A DNA stretch of 11,785 nucleotides. It comes from JBBDWZ01 sp050732575 (GTDB lineage: Bacteria > Gemmatimonadota > Gemmatimonadetes > Longimicrobiales > RSA9). The DNA lies in assembly GCA_050732575.1 (NCBI GenBank), contig JBOHRF010000145.1, positions 1 to 11,785 on the forward strand, in the 5' to 3' direction. Positions within the stretch are counted from its first letter, which is position 1. The number at the start of each line of letters is the position of its first letter. This document shows positions 7,493-11,785 of this stretch, piece by piece. The position numbers were made by a program, and so were the translations under genes. The notes under the pieces are model-generated. The model did not search any database. It was given only the letters and a program-made list of their open reading frames with translations, and was not told the origin of the DNA.

Positions 7493-8226
7493 GATTGACC
7501 CGCGCTTTTACGATGCTCACGCAAGAAATCGATGAGCGACGCGCATGCGCTCTCCACGTGCGCACGCATGCGCTTGGCCGCCAACTCCGCGTCACCCATG
7601 GCCGCGGCCGTGGCAATCGCCTTGTGCTCATCGCTGGCGCGCACTTCACCGTGCGTGAGCGTCAATTGCAACCGCGTATAGCGGTCACTCTGATTATGCA
7701 GCATGGACAACACGCCCAACGTGAGCGGACGCTGTGCTGCAGCCAGCAGGGTCGAGTGAAATTCCCAGTTCAATGCACCCCACTCGGCAACATCTCCAGC
7801 CTCGAATGCAGCGTCGTACGCTTCCAGGATGGTGAACGCCCGGTCCAGGACATCAGGCGTGAGATTGGGCACTGCCTTGCGCATCAGGTCGGACTCCAGA
7901 AGCGCGCGCAGCTGGAACAACTCCACGATTTCATCCAGGGAAAGAGTTGAGACCACGGCGCCCGCGTGCGGGCTGAAAGTCACCAACCCCTCGACCTCGA
8001 GCTGGCGCAACGCTTCGCGCACCGGGATCCGACTCACACCCAGCTCCGCGGCCAGCGCATCCTGCCGCAACGGTGAGCCCTCCGGATAGTCGCCGCGCAG
8101 GATGTGCTCGCGCATCTGTTCCACGGCCAGGTCGACCACGGTCTTGCGCTGCACGCGCGCGGGCTTGCTGGCCCGTGCAGTGCGGGTCACCGTGGGGACC
8201 GGCCCGGCCCGTTTTTGCCTTCTCAT
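7489..8226 (-). CDS. GntR-family transcription regulator, FadR/FCD subfamily
   Basis: A 245-residue protein. A basic, Arg/Lys/Ala-rich tail of about 28 residues precedes the winged helix-turn-helix (roughly 29-96; LAAELGVSRIPVREALRQLE is the recognition region). An all-helical FCD effector domain follows. FCD metal/ligand residues appear as Asn153 and His157 (NWEFH), His201 (SDEHK) and His223 (MRAHVE), so a divalent metal and a carboxylate ligand are expected. It is probably a repressor relieved by hydroxyproline or a pathway intermediate; the ligand is inferred. The gene sits inside the operon between susD and the catabolic genes instead of diverging from them, so the regulator is made together with the transporter. 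ATG at 8226 overlaps the SusD stop by one base; GTG at 8229 is an alternative start, one codon longer. Confidence 0.9.
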   Translation of the reverse strand: MRRQKRAGPVPTVTRTARASKPARVQRKTVVDLAVEQMREHILRGDYPEGSPLRQDALAAELGVSRIPVREALRQLEVEGLVTFSPHAGAVVSTLSLDEIVELFQLRALLESDLMRKAVPNLTPDVLDRAFTILEAYDAAFEAGDVAEWGALNWEFHSTLLAAAQRPLTLGVLSMLHNQSDRYTRLQLTLTHGEVRASDEHKAIATAAAMGDAELAAKRMRAHVESACASLIDFLREHRKSAGQS

Positions 8227-9827
8227 CACTGTGCTGCTCCCGAATTACCAATTCCGCCGAACGAATACAGAGGGATACCCATTGAGACCAGATAACGCGC
8301 GGGTATCGGCATGTGCAGGATGGTGCCGCGTACCAGCTGGCCAAATCCGCGGCGGTCCATCCAGGCGCGTGTGGGATCGGAACCCGCCAGCTCGATGCCC
8401 CGTTCGTACACCAGCGCATCCAGGAGAGAGCCACAGGCGCCCGTCCGGGTGCGTGGCACGCAGCCCGTGGATTGCGCTACACCCTGGGCCGTTACGGCGG
8501 GCAGGCCCGGATAGGTGACCGTGCCGATACGCACGTCGCGGTTGCGCGAGAGATTGATCAACCGTGCCGCTTCCGCATTGTTTCCCGTGCGCAGGTACGC
8601 TTCGGCACGCAGCAGGTTGTTCTCATCCACGGAAATGAACTTCACCTGGCCGGTATTGGACGAGCCCGCGTTTCGGTACCATTGGTAAGCCGAGAAATTG
8701 TACGTGCCGCGCGTGGCATCGAAACCGTTGTTGTCCGTGCGATAGCGGAAGTACAATCCCGCCGCGGTCGGCGAGGTACCCGTGATGCGACGGTCGGGTG
8801 TACGAATGTCAAAACGGACGCGCTGCTCCAGCGGCGCTGCCAGCCAGGTCTGGTAGCTGCCTGCCGTGTCCGCCGGTCCAATCAAGTCATAGTGCGGCCG
8901 GATGTTGTCGGCCGGACCGGTGCCCTGCAAGCGAGCCCAGTACGTACTGGTCAGGACGCCGGCGGCGAGGGTGGGGCCGAAATCGTAAGTCACACCAGCG
9001 GCCGTCGTGGAAATGACCTTTTGCCAGTTTACGGCCGTGCGTTCGGCCGGTGTGCGTGCCGAGTAGACGAGCAGTCGCGCAATCAATGAATTGGCAAACT
9101 GGCGGACCTGCCCTTTGGTCAGCGCCTGGCCATTGACCCAGGTGGCGGGCAGCGTGAAATCGCCGACTGCATCCAGGTCGCTGATGGCTTCCTCGAGCAC
9201 ACCCACCGCGGCCGCCACCACTTCATTGTACGGCCGCAAGTGATCCACCTCCCAGCGCACCAGGTCATCATAACCGCCCGGCAGAACCTCGCCGTGCGTG
9301 TAGACCGCGCACCGGTCCATGATCAGACCGCAATAGCCCAGATGCATGCCTTCCATCACCTTGCCCCAAACGCGCGCCCGAATCGTATTGTTGGTCGCCA
9401 CCGTGGCGTTGGGGTCCAGTGTCATGATGACCAGCTGGTCATTGATAATGCGATGCAAACCGTCGATGGCATTGGCCAACCCGCTGTTGTGCAGGTCCCA
9501 CGGCGCGCGCGGGATCCACACTTCATCGGCCAGCGGATCGTTCTTGAGCATGACCCGCGGTTCCGCGGAAGGCTGGAACTGGCGGAACAGCGACGTACGG
9601 GCAAACTCGTTGGCAATCACCGGATAATACGGCCAGATATCGCCATTGGTGTGTAACCGGAAAAAGATGGGGAACGCGCTGCGGATCACTTCCTCCACGG
9701 CGGCGGGCTGCTGCAGCGCCCGTTCCGTGTCGGGCAGGTTCTCGTTCACCACGTCCAGGTCCTGACACGCGCTCAGTCCCACGGAGAGCAGCGCAAAAGC
9801 CAGGATCGATCTCTTGTATGTGCGCAT
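8226..9827 (-). CDS. SusD/RagB-family outer-membrane nutrient-binding lipoprotein
   Basis: A 533-residue protein with a lipoprotein leader. Basic MRTYKR is followed by a hydrophobic core and the lipobox LSAC, with Cys21 as the lipidation site. The body is alpha-helical and TPR-like, as in SusD. The family's C-terminal half shows the ENNLLRAEAYLRTGNNAEA repeat helix pair (around 395-415), ALVYERGIELAG and a closing MPIPARYL, all typical of RagB/SusD. These proteins form a lid over the SusC barrel and capture glycan or peptide ligands at the cell surface. The gene follows the SusC stop by 15 bases and overlaps the regulator. What it binds cannot be read from sequence; the downstream pathway suggests hydroxyproline-containing peptides or glycopeptides. 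A cysteine pair near the end (CVPRTRTGAC) could form a disulfide. Confidence 0.93.
   Translation of the reverse strand: MRTYKRSILAFALLSVGLSACQDLDVVNENLPDTERALQQPAAVEEVIRSAFPIFFRLHTNGDIWPYYPVIANEFARTSLFRQFQPSAEPRVMLKNDPLADEVWIPRAPWDLHNSGLANAIDGLHRIINDQLVIMTLDPNATVATNNTIRARVWGKVMEGMHLGYCGLIMDRCAVYTHGEVLPGGYDDLVRWEVDHLRPYNEVVAAAVGVLEEAISDLDAVGDFTLPATWVNGQALTKGQVRQFANSLIARLLVYSARTPAERTAVNWQKVISTTAAGVTYDFGPTLAAGVLTSTYWARLQGTGPADNIRPHYDLIGPADTAGSYQTWLAAPLEQRVRFDIRTPDRRITGTSPTAAGLYFRYRTDNNGFDATRGTYNFSAYQWYRNAGSSNTGQVKFISVDENNLLRAEAYLRTGNNAEAARLINLSRNRDVRIGTVTYPGLPAVTAQGVAQSTGCVPRTRTGACGSLLDALVYERGIELAGSDPTRAWMDRRGFGQLVRGTILHMPIPARYLVSMGIPLYSFGGIGNSGAAQ
8237..8241 (-). promoter_or_regulatory. Ribosome binding site of the GntR regulator, inside the susD 3' end
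   Basis: GGGAG on the minus strand within the last codons of the SusD-like gene, seven bases before GTG at 8229 and ten before ATG at 8226. It supports a start at the gene junction but does not settle which of the two codons is used. Confidence 0.5.
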
Positions 9828-9837
9828 GATGCGGGTG

Positions 9838-9844
9838 CCTTCCT
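9838..9844 (-). promoter_or_regulatory. Ribosome binding site of the SusD-like gene
   Basis: AGGAAGG on the minus strand, overlapping the TAG stop of the SusC-like gene and ten bases before the SusD ATG. It is the best Shine-Dalgarno match seen in the cluster and supports the start at 9827. Confidence 0.6.
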
Positions 9845-11785
9845 AGAACGTGATGTCCATGGTGAATGTCAGGGTTCGCAACTGCGGGTAGCTCAGCGTC
9901 TCCACACGGGAAAGCGCCCGGCCGGATTCCGGATCCAGACCGCTGTAGCCCGTAAACGTGTACAGGTTGCGTGCGGTCGCGCCCACCACCAGGCTCTGCG
10001 GCGCCGCGTTGCCCAACACTCGGTTCAGTTGTGCGTTGGTGAAACGATAGCGCGCAGACAGCGCACCAATCTTCAGGAACGTGCCGCTCTCAATGAAGGC
10101 TTCATTGAAACGGTTGCTCGAGTACAGCGCACGCTGATAGTAGTCGACGGTCTTCTTGGCGCCGTCCGGCTTGCCCGTTTGATCCAGGTCGGCGTGGATC
10201 AGGTTGTTATACAAAGACTGCTTGGCCATGTTGTAGACATGGCCGCCGATCTGCCCGCGCAGCTCGGCATAGAGGCCCCAACCTTTATAGCGCAGGTCGG
10301 GCGTGAGGCCAAAGTTCAGATCCGGAATGCTGCTGCCCAGCTTGTAGAATTTGGCAACGCCGAACTGGTCGACATCCAGGATCGGCTCACCCCACCGATA
10401 GGTAATGCCGTTCACGACCGTCTGGGTGCCCCACAAATTCCTGGCCAGGCCGTCCTGCGGTGCGTTCCCGGCACCCGCCCACACCAGGTAGCCTTCATCA
10501 TTCACCTGGTATTCCGAGGCGGTTGACTGCAGCCAGGCCGGCAGGTCGTTGGCACCGTGCAGGAAGCGCGCGCCCCAGAAATCACCGCGACTCTGGCCAT
10601 TGCATGAGTACTCGTGGTTGGAAAGCGAGGTCTGGATGGTGTGACCGAAGAAGCAGGCGCGACCCCAGTCCGTAATCTCGTTGCGCGAACGGTCGGCTAC
10701 GGCACTGAGGTTCAGTACCCAGTCATTGCCGGATGCCAGACGTGCATTGATGGTGGCCTCGTATGTGTGACCCTTGATGCCACCTGCATTGCCGATGATG
10801 CTGTTGAAGCCGAAATGGTGGGCACCGGCAAACCAATGATCTGATCACGCGAGAGCTGCATGGCATAGACCAGCTCGACCGAAAGGCGGCTGTCGAACAT
10901 GATGGACGTGATGCCGAATTCCTGCTCACGCGTGTAGTGCGGCTTGAGCTGGGCGTTGCCCGCCGTGTTGCGCGACAGACCCGAGGTGCGGCTCACGTTC
11001 CACAGCTCGTATTGCTGATTGAAGCTGGGCCGGCCGCCCGCGGTCCCGATCGAGTAGCGCAGCACCAGCTCGTTCACGTGCGGCAGGTTGAACCATTCTT
11101 CCTGTGAGATGCGGTACGAGACCGCGCCCCGATAATAGGTTTGCCAGCGGTTCAGCGGACCGAACAGCGAGCTGCCCTCTCGGCGTACCAGGCCATCCAG
11201 GACGTAGCGGTCCTGGTAGTCGGCGCCCACGTTCACCATGTACGCATTGGCGCGGATGTCCTGGGCAAACGACTCGATGGTTTGCAGCGTCGCTGCAGCA
11301 TTGAGGGAGCGCACGCCGTCCACCACGAAATCACGGCCTTCCGCTTCCACCGTTTCCGTGAATTCGCGCTCGATGCTGGCGCGCGCTGTGCCGCGCAGGC
11401 CCAACTGACCGAACTGGCGCAACGCGGTGGCCGCAATCGAGCCATTGTACGCGTCCGTGCGCTGCGAGCGCAGGTTGAGAATGCCCTGCGACGGAATGTC
11501 CTGCGTCACCGAGGTAGGCACACCCTTGGGCGTGTACGACTGATCGTTACCATCGGCGCGGTCGTAGCTGAGCTGCGTGTCGAATGTCAGCCAGTTCATG
11601 GGACTGAAACGCAGATTGCCGCTGGCCTGCGTGCGCGAGCGCTCGTTGAAGTTGTCACGCGTCTGCACCACGAACAGCGGATTCTCGACCGCCACCGTGG
11701 AGTCCGGCTGCTGCACGTACTGACCATTGGCATCACGGGCGGACAGATCTACAAAGCGCGGGAAGGTCAGACCGGTGCTGTAGGG
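9843..11785 (-). CDS. SusC/RagA-family TonB-dependent outer-membrane transporter, partial and apparently frameshifted
   Basis: This is the C-terminal part of a TonB-dependent beta-barrel; the signal peptide, TonB box and plug lie beyond the right edge. From the edge the frame gives about 324 residues of barrel (for example NLRFSPMNWLTFDTQLSYD, YQDRYVLDGLVRREGSSLFG, EQEFGITSIMFDSRLSVEL) down to LPVPTI near 10814. From there the barrel continues in another frame (FGFNSIIGNAGGIKGHTYEA onwards) for about 323 residues, with no stop until TAG at 9843, ending SYPQLRTLTFTMDITF as SusC proteins do. One missing base in the short T run (10813-10815) explains the break. It would pair with the SusD lipoprotein encoded just after it and use TonB energy for import. 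The family is certain; whether the gene is intact in the organism is not. Confidence 0.9.
10811..10817 (-). other. Frameshift site in the SusC-like gene
   Basis: The upstream frame reads PVPTI and then runs out of family-like sequence before stopping at 10712. The downstream frame reads FGFNSIIGNAGG and cannot be opened further up because a TGA lies at 10845-10847. Adding one T to the TTT run (top-strand AAA at 10813-10815) yields continuous LPVPTIFGFNSIIG. The cause may be a real one-base deletion or a sequencing or assembly error. Confidence 0.75.

Larger units (their letters stand above)
2..11785 (-). other. Polycistronic hydroxyproline-utilisation cluster (operon), both ends outside the window
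   Basis: All ten genes share one strand. The junctions, in order of transcription, are: SusC-SusD gap 15; SusD-GntR TGATG; GntR-aldehyde dehydrogenase GTGA; aldehyde dehydrogenase-epimerase ATGA; epimerase-DAO TGATG; DAO-iron-sulfur TGATG; iron-sulfur-oxidoreductase overlap 8; oxidoreductase-DapA gap 25-28; DapA-GH31 gap 1. No room remains for an internal terminator, and I saw no hairpin followed by a T run. One transcript is therefore very likely, an inference from spacing only. Confidence 0.75.

Noticed and set aside
8313..9089. Plus-strand open frame of 258 codons antisense to SusD
   Set aside because: The minus strand encodes a convincing SusD lipoprotein over the same bases; the plus frame shows no family motif.
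10811..10847. Programmed ribosomal frameshift in the SusC gene
   Set aside because: No canonical slippery heptamer is present, and frameshifting is not a known feature of SusC; a deletion or sequence error is simpler.

Overview
The window is one side of a tightly packed, single-strand gene cluster. All ten genes read on the minus strand, so transcription runs from the right edge to the left edge. The DNA is GC-rich, with strongly G/C-ending codons and long antisense shadow frames. It carries a SusC/SusD pair, which is typical of Bacteroidota and also common in Gemmatimonadota. The combination of high GC, SusC/SusD, an FCD-type GntR regulator and a Tat-exported glycosidase suggests Gemmatimonadota or a GC-rich relative. 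That assignment is an inference; there is no rRNA or other marker gene here.

Layout in transcription order: (1) 11785-9843, the C-terminal two thirds or so of a SusC/RagA-type TonB-dependent outer-membrane transporter, cut by the right edge and carrying an apparent one-base frameshift near 10814. (2) 9827-8226, a SusD/RagB-type surface lipoprotein. (3) 8226-7489, a GntR/FCD transcription regulator. (4) 7492-6029, an aldehyde dehydrogenase of the 2-oxoglutarate-semialdehyde type. (5) 6032-5043, a proline racemase-family 4-hydroxyproline 2-epimerase with both catalytic cysteines. (6) 5043-3934, a DAO-family FAD oxidoreductase. (7) 3934-3683, a small [2Fe-2S] protein. (8) 3690-2425, an NAD(P)/FAD oxidoreductase with a C-terminal BFD-type [2Fe-2S] domain. 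(9) 2396-1488, a DapA-family deaminase/aldolase. (10) 1486 to the left edge, a GH31 glycoside hydrolase with a Tat-like leader.

Genes 4-9 together encode a complete route from trans-4-hydroxy-L-proline to 2-oxoglutarate. The epimerase makes cis-4-hydroxy-D-proline. The three-part dehydrogenase (genes 6-8) makes 1-pyrroline-4-hydroxy-2-carboxylate. The DapA-like deaminase makes 2-oxoglutarate semialdehyde, and the aldehyde dehydrogenase oxidises it to 2-oxoglutarate. The unusual part is the packaging. This amino-acid pathway sits directly behind a SusCD uptake pair and ends in a probably exported alpha-glycosidase, and almost every junction is a start/stop overlap. The best overall reading is an inference: a utilisation locus for hydroxyproline-rich, probably glycosylated, protein or peptide such as collagen or plant cell-wall glycoprotein. 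The SusCD pair would import the substrate, the GH31 enzyme would trim sugar, and the catabolic genes would feed the TCA cycle.

There is no intergenic stretch over 25 bases, no RNA gene, no mobile element, no CRISPR array and no visible promoter or terminator. The promoter must lie beyond the right edge and the end of the transcript beyond the left edge.
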